From assembly GCF_021228125.1 (NCBI RefSeq), contig NZ_JAJQQS010000003.1, forward strand, positions 434,001-498,000: DNA of 64,000 bases, in the 5' to 3' direction. Positions 9,814-18,216 of the stretch are shown here, piece by piece. Made by a program: the position numbers and the translations under genes. Each line of letters starts with the position of its first letter. The first letter of the stretch is position 1. The notes under the pieces are model-generated. The model did no database searches and was not told the DNA's origin. It worked only from the letters and a program-made list of their open reading frames with translations. This DNA is from Streptomyces albireticuli (GTDB taxonomy: Bacteria > Actinomycetota > Actinomycetes > Streptomycetales > Streptomycetaceae).

Positions 9814-10107
9814 ATGGCCGTCATCGTCACCTTCAACGTCCCCGGAGTGGGGCCGGAGCTCTACGAGGCGTGCGTCGAGCGCCTCACCGGGGGACAGGGC
9901 TTCACCAGTCCGGCGGACCTGCCCGTCCCCGGCCTCCTCTCGCACGCCACGGGACCGGTCGACGGCGGCTGGCGGGTCACCGACGTCTGGGAGTCCGTCG
10001 AGGCGTTCGAGGAGTTCGGCAAGCTGCTCGGCCCGATCATCACCGACCTCGGGTACGGCGACCTCCGGCCCGAGGTCACCCCGGCCCACAAGGTCGTCAC
10101 CCGCTGA
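9814..10107 (+). CDS. Small ABM-like (dimeric alpha/beta barrel) protein
   Basis: A 97-residue protein starting at ATG 9814 with AGGAG nine bases upstream. The beginning VIVTFNVPG, the central TDVWES and the following segment EAFEEFGKLLGPI resemble the antibiotic-biosynthesis-monooxygenase-like/stress-responsive barrel fold common in Streptomyces. Such proteins are usually small dimers, and a catalytic role cannot be assigned from sequence. It is a single gene between the tRNA-Lys terminator and a convergent copper ATPase, from which it is separated by a GC-rich hairpin. Confidence 0.7.
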   Translation: MAVIVTFNVPGVGPELYEACVERLTGGQGFTSPADLPVPGLLSHATGPVDGGWRVTDVWESVEAFEEFGKLLGPIITDLGYGDLRPEVTPAHKVVTR

Positions 10108-10127
10108 CACCGGACCGGCGACGCGAA

Positions 10128-10156
10128 GCCGGCCGGACCCCCGGGGTCCGGCCGGC
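10128..10156. terminator. Bidirectional hairpin between convergent genes
   Basis: Fourteen-bp arms GCCGGCCGGACCCC / GGGGTCCGGCCGGC separated by one base (a real hairpin would open a few central pairs). It sits between the end of the ABM-like gene at 10107 and the end of the copper ATPase gene at 10195, so it probably terminates both. Confidence 0.75.
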
Positions 10157-10194
10157 ACGCTTCACTCCCGCTCTTCGCGTTCTCGCGCGAAGGC

Positions 10195-12498
10195 TCAGAC
10201 CCCGGCCCGGAACCGCCGCAGGCGCAGGCTGTTGCCGACCACGAAGACCGACGAGAACGCCATGGCCGCCCCCGCGATCATCGGGTTGAGCAGCCCGGTG
10301 GCCGCCAGCGGCAGCGCCGCCACGTTGTAGGCGAAGGCCCAGAAGAGGTTCGTCCGGATGGTGCCCAGCGTCCGCCGCGCGAGGCGGATGGCGTCGGCCG
10401 CCGCGCGCAGGTCGCCACGGACGAGCGTGAGGTCGCCCGCCTCGATGGCGGCGTCGGTACCGGTGCCCATCGCCAGCCCGAGATCGGCCTGGGCCAGCGC
10501 GGCCGCGTCGTTGACGCCGTCGCCGACCATCGCCACCGAACGGCCCTCGGCCTGGAGCCGCTTGACCACGTCGACCTTGTCCTGCGGCATGACCTCGGCG
10601 ATGACCTCGTCGATGCCGACCTCGGCGGCCACGGCCTCCGCGACCGCCCTGTTGTCGCCGGTGAGCAGGATCGGGGTGAGACCGAGCGCTCGCAGCCGGC
10701 GGATCGCCTCGGGGCTGGTGTCCTTGACGGCGTCCGCGACCTCCAGCACGGCGCGCGCCGCACCGTCCCAGGCCACGACGACGGCCGTGCGGCCCGCGGC
10801 CTCGGCGGCCGACCGGGCCCGCGCCAGCTCCGCGGGGAGGACGGCCGCCCCGGGCTCCTCCGCGCGCAGCAGCCCCTCCCGGCCCACGAGCACCGTGTGC
10901 CCGTCCACGACCCCGCGCACCCCGAGCCCGGGGACGTTCACGAAGCCCTCCGGAACCGGAAGCCCGCCCACCCGGGCGGCGGCACCGGCCGCGACCGCAC
11001 GCGCCACGGGGTGCTCGGAAGCGTGCTCCAGCGCGCCCGCCAGCCGCAGGGCCTCGGTCTCGGAGACGCCCTCCGCGGTGTGCGTCCGCAGCAGCGTCAT
11101 CCGGCCGGTGGTGACGGTCCCCGTCTTGTCCAGGACGACGGTGTCCACCGCGCGGGTCGTCTCCAGGACCTCGGGCCCCTTGATGAGGATCCCCAGCTGG
11201 GCGCCGCGCCCCGTGCCCACCATCAGCGCCGTCGGGGTGGCGAGGCCCAGGGCGCACGGGCAGGCGATGATCAGCACCGCCACGGCCGCCGTGAACGCGG
11301 CGGCCGCCCCCGCGCCGCTCGCCAGCCAGAACACCAGCGTGCCGAGGGCCAGGGCGATGACGACGGGCACGAACACGGCGGACACCCGGTCGGCCAGCCG
11401 CTGCGCGGCCGCCTTCCCGTGCTGCGCCTCCTCCACCATCCGCGCCATCCGCGCGAGCTGGGTGTCGGCACCGACGCGGGTGGCCTCGACGACGAGCCGC
11501 CCGCCCGCGTTGAGGGTGCCACCGGTGACGGCGTCACCCGCGCCGACCTCCACGGGCACGGACTCACCGGTCAGCATGGAGGCGTCCACCGCCGAGCCGC
11601 CCTCCACCACCCGGCCGTCGGTCGCGATCTTCTCACCGGGCCGGACGAGGAAGCGGTCGCCCGTCATCAGCTCCGCGACGGGGATCAGGGCCTCCCGGCC
11701 GCCGCGCAGCACGGTGACCTCCTTGGCGCCCAGCTCCAGCAGGGCCCGCAGCGCCGCCCCGGCCTTGCGCTTGGAGCGCGCCTCGAAGTAGCGCCCGGCC
11801 AGGATGAACGCGGTCACGCCGGCCGCGGCCTCCAGATAGATGTTCCCCGCGCCGTCGCTCCGCGAGACGGTCAGGTCGAAGCCGTGCGTCATACCGGGCA
11901 TCCCGGCGCTGCCGAGGAACAGCGCCCACAGCGACCACAGGAACGCGGCCGAGGTCCCGATCGAGACCAGGGTGTCCATGGTGGCCGCGCCGTGCCGGGC
12001 GTTCGTCCACGCGGCCCGGTGGAAGGGCCAGGCCGCGTATGTGACGACCGGCGCGGTCAGTGTGAGGGACAGCCACTGCCAGTAGGTGAACTGCCAGGCC
12101 GGCACCATCGCCAGGACGACGACGGGCACGGCCAGCGCCACCGCGGTCACCAACCGCTGCCGTATCGACCGGAGTTCGCCCGTCTCCTCCGCGCCTTCCG
12201 CGGCCTCCCCGTCGCCGGCGGCGGGCGGGCCGGACGGCCTGACCGGCGCGGCCGTGTACCCCGTCGCCTCCACCGTCGCGATCAGATCGCCGACCGTCAG
12301 CTCGCCGCCGTAGGAGACCCGGGCCTTCTCCGTGGCGTAGTTGACCACGGCGGTCACGCCCTCCACGCGGTTGAGCTTCTTCTCGATCCGCGCGGCGCAC
12401 GACGCGCACGTCATCCCGCCGATGGTGAGCTCCACCTCGGCCCCGGCCGTCCCGGCGGTCGTGGTCGTGGTGGCCGTGCGTGGGGCTGTGGTGGCCAT
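10195..12498 (-). CDS. copA: Copper-translocating P1B-type ATPase (CopA-like)
   Basis: A 767-residue P-type ATPase. After a Thr/Ala-rich start comes one heavy-metal-associated domain with [10 protein letters not shown]. The [12 protein letters not shown] membrane motif marks Cu(I)/Ag(I) ATPases. Also present are the phosphorylation motif DKTGTVTTG, the SEHPVARA motif and the hinge GDGVNDAAA. It should export monovalent copper from the cytoplasm using ATP. The chosen ATG at 12498 has GGGAG eight bases upstream; a longer reading upstream would include the operator and is unlikely. Two copper-repressor-like palindromes sit just upstream, so induction by copper through CsoR is expected. No CopZ-like chaperone or CsoR gene is adjacent. 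Confidence 0.93.
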   Translation of the reverse strand: MATTAPRTATTTTTAGTAGAEVELTIGGMTCASCAARIEKKLNRVEGVTAVVNYATEKARVSYGGELTVGDLIATVEATGYTAAPVRPSGPPAAGDGEAAEGAEETGELRSIRQRLVTAVALAVPVVVLAMVPAWQFTYWQWLSLTLTAPVVTYAAWPFHRAAWTNARHGAATMDTLVSIGTSAAFLWSLWALFLGSAGMPGMTHGFDLTVSRSDGAGNIYLEAAAGVTAFILAGRYFEARSKRKAGAALRALLELGAKEVTVLRGGREALIPVAELMTGDRFLVRPGEKIATDGRVVEGGSAVDASMLTGESVPVEVGAGDAVTGGTLNAGGRLVVEATRVGADTQLARMARMVEEAQHGKAAAQRLADRVSAVFVPVVIALALGTLVFWLASGAGAAAAFTAAVAVLIIACPCALGLATPTALMVGTGRGAQLGILIKGPEVLETTRAVDTVVLDKTGTVTTGRMTLLRTHTAEGVSETEALRLAGALEHASEHPVARAVAAGAAARVGGLPVPEGFVNVPGLGVRGVVDGHTVLVGREGLLRAEEPGAAVLPAELARARSAAEAAGRTAVVVAWDGAARAVLEVADAVKDTSPEAIRRLRALGLTPILLTGDNRAVAEAVAAEVGIDEVIAEVMPQDKVDVVKRLQAEGRSVAMVGDGVNDAAALAQADLGLAMGTGTDAAIEAGDLTLVRGDLRAAADAIRLARRTLGTIRTNLFWAFAYNVAALPLAATGLLNPMIAGAAMAFSSVFVVGNSLRLRRFRAGV

Positions 12499-12522
12499 GG
12501 CCCGCTCCCTCTCTCTGTGCTT

Positions 12523-12541
12523 GATACCCCTAGGGGGTATC
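12523..12541. promoter_or_regulatory. CsoR-type operator of the copper ATPase gene
   Basis: GATACCCCTAGGGGGTATC is a near-perfect palindrome matching the well-known TACCCC...GGGGTA pattern of CsoR operators. It lies 25 bp upstream of the ATPase start codon and probably overlaps the promoter or leader. Confidence 0.82.
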
Positions 12542-12550
12542 TCTCCCGAC

Positions 12551-12568
12551 GGGGTACAGATATACCCC
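12551..12568. promoter_or_regulatory. Second, inverted CsoR-like half-site pair
   Basis: GGGGTA and TACCCC separated by six bases (CAGATA). The half-sites match the first operator but face each other in the opposite order. It may be a second CsoR contact or a second palindrome within an extended operator. The rest of the stretch up to 12731 shows no gene. Confidence 0.5.
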
Positions 12569-12731
12569 CACCCCGTATCCGGCGCAAGGGGTGAGGGCGC
12601 TGCCGGGTGTGACACAGGTGGAACAGAACAGGATCAATCGGCACAAGGAGGTCGCGAAAATTCACCTGCGGCGCGTCCCGTTCGAGCGGAAGTCGACGGT
12701 CCGTCGAGGGGGGCCGCGCCCGCCCCGCCGC

Positions 12732-14675
12732 TCAGAGCGTCACCCGGGCGTCGTGCTCGCACGGCTCCACGGCGGACGGAACGGGATGATCCGCGAGCTC
12801 GCGCAGCCACGCCTCTACCGCCAGCGTCCGCTCCCACCGGCCCACTCCGCTCCCGGGCGGGCCGGCGCCGAGCACGGCCTCCCGCAGCGCCTCCTCGTCG
12901 GCCAGCCCCGCGGCCACCAGCAGCGACTCGTCCACCCAGGCCACCGGATCCGTCCCCCGCTCCCCCCACGCCTCCTCGCCGGGCACGGGCGGCGCCCCGT
13001 CTTCCGCGACCCGTGGCCGGAACTCCTCCGCGCGGACGCCCCGCATGGCCTCGATCAGCAGCGGCCGGTACGCCCAGGGGGTACCCGCCTCCTCCGGGCG
13101 GACCGCCAGACAGGCGCCGAGGACACCGTCGTCGCAGAACGGCGCGTCCGACGGGAGCCCGACCGCCGCCGAGTCCTGCACGGTGAACGCGGCCGCCCGC
13201 CCCGCCCGCTGGATCCGCTGCACCCACGCGTGCCGTCCCCGGTCCGCCGCCAGCGGCTCCACCTCACCGGCCGCCGCCCCCAGCAGCAGGTCGCGCACGA
13301 GCTCCACGCACTCCTCGCTCGCCCACGGCGGCAGCGCGGGAAGCGCCCCCCAGCGGTGCGGCGCCCCCGTGCCCTCCGCCGCCAGGTCCAGCCCGTCGGC
13401 CGCCGCGCCCAGCCAGTCCCGGTACGAGCCCCGGTCGAGCAGCATCCGCGCGGTGTCGCCCGGCGACCACCCCAGGCGTGCCCGATGGCCGAAGGCGTGC
13501 CACAGCCCCGCCACGGGCCGGTCCCGCACCAGCGCGTGGACGTACGCGCCGGGCGGACGCACCGCCGCGTCACCGCCGTGCCCCAGCAGCAGCCGGCTCG
13601 CCCCCTGCGCGCTCAGCACACTCGCCGGCCCGCGCCGCCGCGCGCGGTCGCGCAGCCCGGCCGACGGTTCGTCACCCGGCTCGCGGCGCCCCCACGCGGG
13701 CAGGCCGGGACCGGTGGACGCCGGGCCGAGGGCACCGCCCCACCCGGGACCCGGGCCCCCGGCCGCGCCGGGCCCTCGGCCCGGCAGGCCGCCCCACCCC
13801 CGCACGCCGCCCGGCAGCCCGCAGCCCGTGTCCCACGCTCCCGGCACTCCGTCGTCGAGCCCCCCGCCCGGCCCCGGCGCCCCCGACGTCACCAGCCGGG
13901 CCCCCGCCTCCGCGGCCAGCAGGCACAGCGCCGTGGCGGCCGGGCCGCCCGACAGGTCCGCGCCCAGCGCCCGGCCCGGCGTCACCCGGAGGGACACCGC
14001 CTCCCGCAGCGCCGCCAGCAGCCCGGGCGCCCCCTCGGCCACCGACAGCCCCACGGGCGGCGGCAGCCACCAGCGCCGTACCGCGCCGCCGTTGCCGTCC
14101 CGGTCCAGCCGGAGCGCGTCGCCGGGCGGAACCGTGTGCACCCCGCACCACATGGCACCGCCGTCCAGCGGATACGGCAGACCGGGCCCGGCCAGGCGCG
14201 CGGCCAGCTGGGCGGGGTCCGGGTCGGCGTCCGTCAGCCAGGCCAGCGTCCGGGCCCGGTCCGCGGCCACCGCCGTACCGTCGACCGACGTCCAGTACAG
14301 CCGCCGGGCCCCGGAGAGCGAGCCCCGGGCGTAGACCTCCCCGGCCAGCGAGGCGAGGACGTGGAAGCCGCCGTGCGCGCCGCGCAGGGCGTCCTCGACG
14401 TCGAACGGTGAACGGACGCCACGCAGCCGCCCCGCGAGCTCCGCCCCGCCGAGCGAACAGGGCCCGGCCACCGCCAGTCGCACCTCGCCCTGACAGGCCA
14501 CCACCAGCTCGTCGTCCGTCCAGCAGCCCAGCAGCCACGGCCGGCCCGAGGCGTGCGCCACGGTCCGGCAGCCGCGGCCGCGCAGCCGGCGCACGGCCGT
14601 GGACGCGTGCGGGCCGTCGGGAAGGACGGTGAACCAGCACCCGGCGCGAGGGACCGGCCCCCGCCCGGGCGTCAC
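12732..14675 (-). CDS. Asparagine-synthetase-like protein, lasso-peptide cyclase type (orphan)
   Basis: A 647-residue protein starting at GTG 14675, overlapping the stop of a 19-codon ORF (GTGA). The N-terminal half resembles the glutaminase-derived domain of lasso cyclases. The synthetase half has LGADLSGGPAATALCLLA where the family PPi loop SGGxDS is expected, so the usual Asp-Ser is replaced by Ala-Ala. A later LLLGHGGDA and the C-terminal pattern LLIEAMRGV ... RTLAVEAWLREL fit lasso-peptide macrolactam synthetases. Such enzymes adenylate an Asp/Glu side chain and close an isopeptide bond. No leader-peptidase (B2), recognition element (B1) or normal precursor is nearby. It may be an orphan, divergent or inactive member; a true asparagine synthetase is unlikely because the N-terminal catalytic Cys is absent. 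Confidence 0.75.
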   Translation of the reverse strand: MTPGRGPVPRAGCWFTVLPDGPHASTAVRRLRGRGCRTVAHASGRPWLLGCWTDDELVVACQGEVRLAVAGPCSLGGAELAGRLRGVRSPFDVEDALRGAHGGFHVLASLAGEVYARGSLSGARRLYWTSVDGTAVAADRARTLAWLTDADPDPAQLAARLAGPGLPYPLDGGAMWCGVHTVPPGDALRLDRDGNGGAVRRWWLPPPVGLSVAEGAPGLLAALREAVSLRVTPGRALGADLSGGPAATALCLLAAEAGARLVTSGAPGPGGGLDDGVPGAWDTGCGLPGGVRGWGGLPGRGPGAAGGPGPGWGGALGPASTGPGLPAWGRREPGDEPSAGLRDRARRRGPASVLSAQGASRLLLGHGGDAAVRPPGAYVHALVRDRPVAGLWHAFGHRARLGWSPGDTARMLLDRGSYRDWLGAAADGLDLAAEGTGAPHRWGALPALPPWASEECVELVRDLLLGAAAGEVEPLAADRGRHAWVQRIQRAGRAAAFTVQDSAAVGLPSDAPFCDDGVLGACLAVRPEEAGTPWAYRPLLIEAMRGVRAEEFRPRVAEDGAPPVPGEEAWGERGTDPVAWVDESLLVAAGLADEEALREAVLGAGPPGSGVGRWERTLAVEAWLRELADHPVPSAVEPCEHDARVTL

Positions 14676-14731
14676 GTGAACAGGCCCTCGGCGCGGTCCT
14701 CGTCGAGTGTGCCGGGGGGTGAATCGCTCAC
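14672..14731 (-). CDS. 19-residue ORF coupled to the cyclase-like gene
   Basis: GTG at 14731 is preceded eight bases upstream by a perfect AGGAGG. The ORF encodes MSDSPPGTLDEDRAEGLFT and its stop overlaps the cyclase start (GTGA). An in-frame GTG at 14752 would give 26 residues. It could be a very short precursor peptide (a Gly to Glu spacing of nine residues exists from Gly7 to Glu15), or just a translated leader used for coupling. It lacks the usual 20-plus residue lasso leader, so precursor status is doubtful. Confidence 0.4.
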   Translation of the reverse strand: MSDSPPGTLDEDRAEGLFT

Positions 14732-14836
14732 GGACAAGGCCTCCTGTGCCACGGCGTACGTGCTCGGCGGACGTGCTCGACGGTGGTGATCGACAGAGGT
14801 CAACGTAGGCGCCCGCGCGGCCCCCGCCCGGAGCGA

Positions 14837-15952
14837 TCAGTCCGAATTCCGCTCGTGTGGGTGACGAGGGGCCGTCAGGCACATCAGATCCATCACCGCG
14901 CGCCACCCGCCCTCGGCGAGGGCGCGGCGCTGCCGGTCGGCGGGCGCCCCGTCCGTGCGCAGCCGGTGGACGAGGGAGGCGACCCGGCGGGCGCCGTCGT
15001 ACCGCTCCAGGGCGGGGGAGACATGGCCGAGCAGCCGGCCGACGACCTCGTCGGCGGGCCGGCGGCGGCCGAGCGGGTCGATCAGGTCCCCGCTCAGACC
15101 GTGCCGCGCCGCCTGCCAGTTCGCGGTGTTCAGCATCTCGGGGGAGGGCACGGGATACGGCACGCCGCGCTTCTCGTCGAAGAGGGAGGTGTCCACGAGG
15201 GCCCGGACGAGACCGGCGAACATGACGGCGTCCTCGGTGTGCAACTGGACGTCAAGCGCGCGGACCTCCAGGGTCGGATAGCGCTCCGACAGCCGGGCCT
15301 GCCAGTAGAGCTGGCCGCGGTCGCGCAGGATCCCGGTGTCCATGACGGCCCGTACGCGCCGCTCGTAGTCCCGGGCGTCCTCGAAGACCGGCGGCGGGCC
15401 GCTCACCGGCCACCGGCCGAAGACGACCGTGCGCCAGCTGGCGAACCCGGTGTCGTGCCCGCACCACATCGGCGAGTTCGCGGCCATGGCCACGAGCACC
15501 GGGAGCCAGGGGCGCACGCGGTTGAGCACCGCGACCCCGGTGGCCCGGTCCGGGATGCCGACGTGCACGTGCATGCCGTTGATCAGCTGCTCGTCCACCA
15601 GCTGCGGCGCGGCGGCGCGGATGGCGTGGTACCGCGCCTCGTCGGTCACGGGCGGTGGCGTGCGGCCCGCGAAGGGCACGGTGCCGGACGCCGCCACCCG
15701 GCAGCCCGCCCGGTCCGCCGCCGTACCGATCGCGTGACGGAGCCTCAGCAGGCTGTCGCCCAGCTCGTCCAGGCTCCGGCAGACCGGGGTGGCGATCTCG
15801 ATCTGGGACTGCAACAGCTCGGAGTGCACCTCGCCCGCCCCCGGTACGGGCCGCAGGCCGGCCGTCGCCCGGACCTTCTCGGCCAGGGGTACGGGCAGCC
15901 CGCTGACCGCGTCGAGCAGCAGGTATTCCTCCTCGACACCCATGGTCGTCAT
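14837..15952 (-). CDS. ybdK: YbdK-type carboxylate-amine ligase (GCS2 family)
   Basis: A 371-residue glutamate-cysteine ligase family 2 protein. The N-terminus [10 protein letters not shown], then [25 protein letters not shown] and the later LEVRALDVQ are hallmark segments of the YbdK/GCS2 fold. Members ligate an amine to a carboxylate using ATP; YbdK itself is a weak gamma-glutamylcysteine ligase and the natural substrates are mostly unknown. The start at ATG 15952 is chosen, and an in-frame ATG at 15943 is equally possible because neither has a clear ribosome binding site. It lies about 105 bp upstream of the 19-codon ORF and the cyclase-like gene on the same strand, so it could be co-transcribed with them. 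Confidence 0.88.
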   Translation of the reverse strand: MTTMGVEEEYLLLDAVSGLPVPLAEKVRATAGLRPVPGAGEVHSELLQSQIEIATPVCRSLDELGDSLLRLRHAIGTAADRAGCRVAASGTVPFAGRTPPPVTDEARYHAIRAAAPQLVDEQLINGMHVHVGIPDRATGVAVLNRVRPWLPVLVAMAANSPMWCGHDTGFASWRTVVFGRWPVSGPPPVFEDARDYERRVRAVMDTGILRDRGQLYWQARLSERYPTLEVRALDVQLHTEDAVMFAGLVRALVDTSLFDEKRGVPYPVPSPEMLNTANWQAARHGLSGDLIDPLGRRRPADEVVGRLLGHVSPALERYDGARRVASLVHRLRTDGAPADRQRRALAEGGWRAVMDLMCLTAPRHPHERNSD

Positions 15953-16095
15953 GGTGGGAGGGTCCCCGCTACCGGCTCCGGATCCAAGGAGGCGCGAGCC
16001 GACACGCTTCCGTGCGCCGCCGTTCGGGCATTCAAGTGCCGCACCCCGCGTGGTATGAACCTTTCGTAGGGTCTCTGTCAGTAGGGCGGTGTGGG

Positions 16096-16179
16096 ATGAA
16101 CTGCTCGCATTGCGGTGCGGAGATGCGCCAGGGGCCGAACGGGGACTGGGCGTGCGCCAATTGCGGAGGTACCGGATGA
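16096..16179 (+). CDS. 27-residue zinc-ribbon microprotein
   Basis: ATG at 16096 opens a 27-codon ORF with two CxxC knuckles (Cys3, Cys6, Cys20, Cys23: CSHCG ... CANCG), enough to bind one zinc as a complete zinc ribbon. Its stop overlaps the ATG of the next ORF (ATGA), which itself carries a second zinc ribbon. The purine-rich GGGCGGTGTGGG upstream could serve for initiation. No function can be given; the paired Cys pattern and the coupled neighbour argue that it is translated. Confidence 0.55.
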   Translation: MNCSHCGAEMRQGPNGDWACANCGGTG

Positions 16180-16331
16180 ACGAGTCGGAGGACTTCCCTC
16201 ATGCCAACACGGCCCTGATGCACTGCGCGCACTGCGGGTGGTCGGTGCACGAGGGGCCGGTGGGCGGTTACGTCTGCGGCCAGTGCTTCCACACGGTGGA
16301 GCCGCAGCAGCACGAGCCGAGCGAACGGTAG
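16176..16331 (+). CDS. 51-residue zinc-ribbon protein
   Basis: The ATG at 16176 overlaps the upstream stop and has GGAGGT six to eight bases before it. The protein carries CAHCG (Cys17, Cys20) and CGQC (Cys34, Cys37), again a four-Cys zinc ribbon, followed by a Gln/His/Glu-rich tail. The layout repeats that of the upstream 27-residue ORF, as if one ribbon gene had been duplicated or a two-ribbon protein split. The function is unknown; small stand-alone ribbons often bind nucleic acid or protein partners, which is inference only. A convergent polyphosphate-polymerase-like gene ends at 16390. Confidence 0.65.
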   Translation: MNESEDFPHANTALMHCAHCGWSVHEGPVGGYVCGQCFHTVEPQQHEPSER

Positions 16332-16389
16332 TCCGGCGGGCGAGGGCGAGCTCGCCCGGACCGGGGACCGGAAGCGGAGGCGGGGGCCG

Positions 16390-17220
16390 TCAGCCGAAGG
16401 CGTGCCGCGCCGCCCGCCGCCACCGGTTCCCCGGCAGCCCGGGCCGCAGCGCGGCCAGCGCCCCGCAGTACTTCGTGAACACCGCGGGCCGCACCCCGTA
16501 GGCGTGCAGCAGGTGGTCGGCCTCCGTCAGGTGCCCCGCCGTCTTCGTCTCCACGAGCACGAGTCCGGGGTCGCACCGCACCGAACGGGGCGCCCGCAGG
16601 TCGTCGCAGACCAGCCCGGCGTCGCACGTGACGCGCTCCCCGTCGGCCACCAGCGTCGCGCGCAGGTAGTCCGTGCTGAGGGAGGGCAGCAGCGCGGCCG
16701 GGGCGTCGATGGCGTACGCCCGGTGCAGGGTGTCGGCGAGGAAGGACCGGAAGGCGCCGTCGAGCGGGGTGTCCGCGCCCGTCAGCGGGCGGCGGTGCTT
16801 CACGGTGTCGCCGCGCCGGCCCTTGAGCTTGATCTCGAATTGCCGCTCGCCGCTGTCCTCGTAGACCCGCTCGCGGATCTTGAAGCGGAGGCGCCGGCCC
16901 TGCCGGTGGTCGTGGAAGGAGCGGAGACCGGGGGTGTCGTAGTAGACCGAGTGGTAGCGGAAGGCGCGGCGGTCGTCGATGGTCAGGGCCCGGAAGGGGC
17001 CACCGGCCCGCCGGGGGTCGGTGAGCCGCTCCACCATCCGAAGAAAGGTTTCTGTGGGCACGAGGTAGCTGCGGTCGAAGCGGGCGAGCAGCTCGGCGCG
17101 CGCGTTGACCTCGGCCAGGGAGACGGGGTCGGCCGACCGGGCCGCGGTGAGGATGGCCCGTACGGAGGCGGGTGCTTGCGGAGCGCTCGGTCCGGCGGGG
17201 CTCTCCGGGGCGAGTGTCAT
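16390..17220 (-). CDS. VTC domain-containing protein (polyphosphate polymerase-like)
   Basis: A 276-residue protein with the tunnel-domain features of VTC4-type polyphosphate polymerases. These are FDRSYLVPTETF near the N-terminus, YYDTPGLRSFHDHRQGRRLRFK, the Arg/Lys-rich EIKLKGRRGDTVKHR and the late acidic LVETKT. Family members build polyphosphate from ATP, although many bacterial ones are uncharacterised. The ATG at 17220 overlaps the stop of the upstream DUF4956 gene (ATGA) and has GGGAG. VTC-DUF4956 pairs recur in bacteria; the integral membrane DUF4956 partner probably places the enzyme at the membrane. Confidence 0.85.
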   Translation of the reverse strand: MTLAPESPAGPSAPQAPASVRAILTAARSADPVSLAEVNARAELLARFDRSYLVPTETFLRMVERLTDPRRAGGPFRALTIDDRRAFRYHSVYYDTPGLRSFHDHRQGRRLRFKIRERVYEDSGERQFEIKLKGRRGDTVKHRRPLTGADTPLDGAFRSFLADTLHRAYAIDAPAALLPSLSTDYLRATLVADGERVTCDAGLVCDDLRAPRSVRCDPGLVLVETKTAGHLTEADHLLHAYGVRPAVFTKYCGALAALRPGLPGNRWRRAARHAFG

Positions 17221-17846
17221 ACCGACTCCCACGCGGGAACGGCGCGCTGGGCGGATCCGGCGGTGGCCGGCGCGGTGCCGTCGCCCGGCCTCGGCTCGCG
17301 GTAGCGGACGTCCACGACCGTCAGGTCGCGGACGAAGTCGACCTCCATGACCGTCCAGTGGAGCGGCTCGCCGAGCCGCCGGGCCAGGTCGGCGCGGAGC
17401 GCGGCGGGGTCGCGGTGGACGGCGTCGAGGGTGACGACCGTGCGGCGCGAGCGGGCGAACAGCCGGGGGTGGTCGGCCACGTAGACGACGAGGAGCAGTA
17501 CGGCGCTCAGTGTGGCGGCGAGGGCGAACCTCAGGTGCGGCAGACCGCACAGCAGGCCGAGGACGAGGGTGGTGAAGTAGTACGCCACCTCCTCGTGCTG
17601 CACGGAGTCGGAGCGGAGTCTGATGATCGAGAGCACTCCGAAGAGTCCGAAGCCGAGCGCGGTCCCACCGCTGCCGCCCACTTCGGCGAGGGCGGCCACG
17701 ACGGTGAACAGGGCGACGTTCAGGGCGAGATAGGCCGGGACGAGGTCGCGGCGCCGGTGCCTGGGATAGTAGATGGCGAAGGTCAGCAGGCAGATGGCGG
17801 CGAGGTCGAGCCCCAGGTGGGCCGCGAGGTGTCGGAGGGAGTCCAT
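17217..17846 (-). CDS. DUF4956 family membrane protein
   Basis: A 209-residue protein with about four predicted membrane segments in its first 130 residues and a soluble C-terminal part of about 80. The segment FGLFGVLSIIRLRSDSVQHEEVAYYF between the helices is typical of DUF4956, the family that accompanies VTC-domain proteins. It is the first gene of a two-gene operon (ATGA overlap with the VTC gene). The role is unknown; it is likely a membrane partner of the polyphosphate-type enzyme. A dense group of GTGAAC/GTTCAC half-sites lies 55-82 bp upstream of the start. Confidence 0.85.
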   Translation of the reverse strand: MDSLRHLAAHLGLDLAAICLLTFAIYYPRHRRRDLVPAYLALNVALFTVVAALAEVGGSGGTALGFGLFGVLSIIRLRSDSVQHEEVAYYFTTLVLGLLCGLPHLRFALAATLSAVLLLVVYVADHPRLFARSRRTVVTLDAVHRDPAALRADLARRLGEPLHWTVMEVDFVRDLTVVDVRYREPRPGDGTAPATAGSAQRAVPAWESV

Positions 17847-17900
17847 GGCTTCGCTCTCTGTGCGCCGGAGATGGGGACACCGAAGATAAGGAAACGCAGG

Positions 17901-17928
17901 GTGAACATGTACACACGTTCACGTGAAC
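17901..17928. promoter_or_regulatory. Clustered GTGAAC half-sites upstream of DUF4956/VTC
   Basis: GTGAAC at 17901-17906, GTTCAC at 17917-17922 and GTGAAC at 17923-17928 form a perfect 12-bp palindrome (GTTCACGTGAAC) plus a wider inverted pair with ten bases between, with TGTACA inside it. The arrangement looks like a cooperative operator controlling the DUF4956/VTC operon. The regulator is unknown. Confidence 0.5.
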
Positions 17929-18045
17929 AATGCGCGTCCTTGATGCCCGGTGGAGAGCAAGTGGCCTGAACGGGCCGAGCCTTGTCGCAGAAGGCGGTCT
18001 TGCGGGCGGCCTGCGGGGGAACCGCGTGGGAATCGCGGAGGAATC

Positions 18046-18110
18046 GAGAGGGATCCGGGTGGGACGCGAGAGGGATCCGGGTGGGATGTGAGAGGGATCC
18101 GGTGGGAATC
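18046..18110. repeat. Three 22-bp tandem repeats
   Basis: Three head-to-tail copies of GAGAGGGATCCGGGTGGGA plus a 3-base linker, starting at 18046, 18068 and 18090 (the third lacks one G). They lie in the 370-bp gap between the DUF4956 start and the end of the next gene. I see no gene in that gap. Confidence 0.85.
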
Positions 18111-18216
18111 CGCGTCCGGTCCGTGGAGGATCCGGGGAGGCCGATCCGCGCGGGCCTCCGGCGCCCGGCGGGCCGCCCCGGCCGTCCTGCCGGGAGGCGC
18201 GCGCCGGGGCCGCCGT

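Noticed and set aside
12732..14675. Genuine asparagine synthetase
   Set aside because: The N-terminal nucleophile Cys2 is absent, the PPi loop is altered and the C-terminus fits the lasso-cyclase group.
18046..18110. Tandem repeats as a CRISPR array
   Set aside because: Units are directly abutting with no unique spacers, and no cas genes are present.
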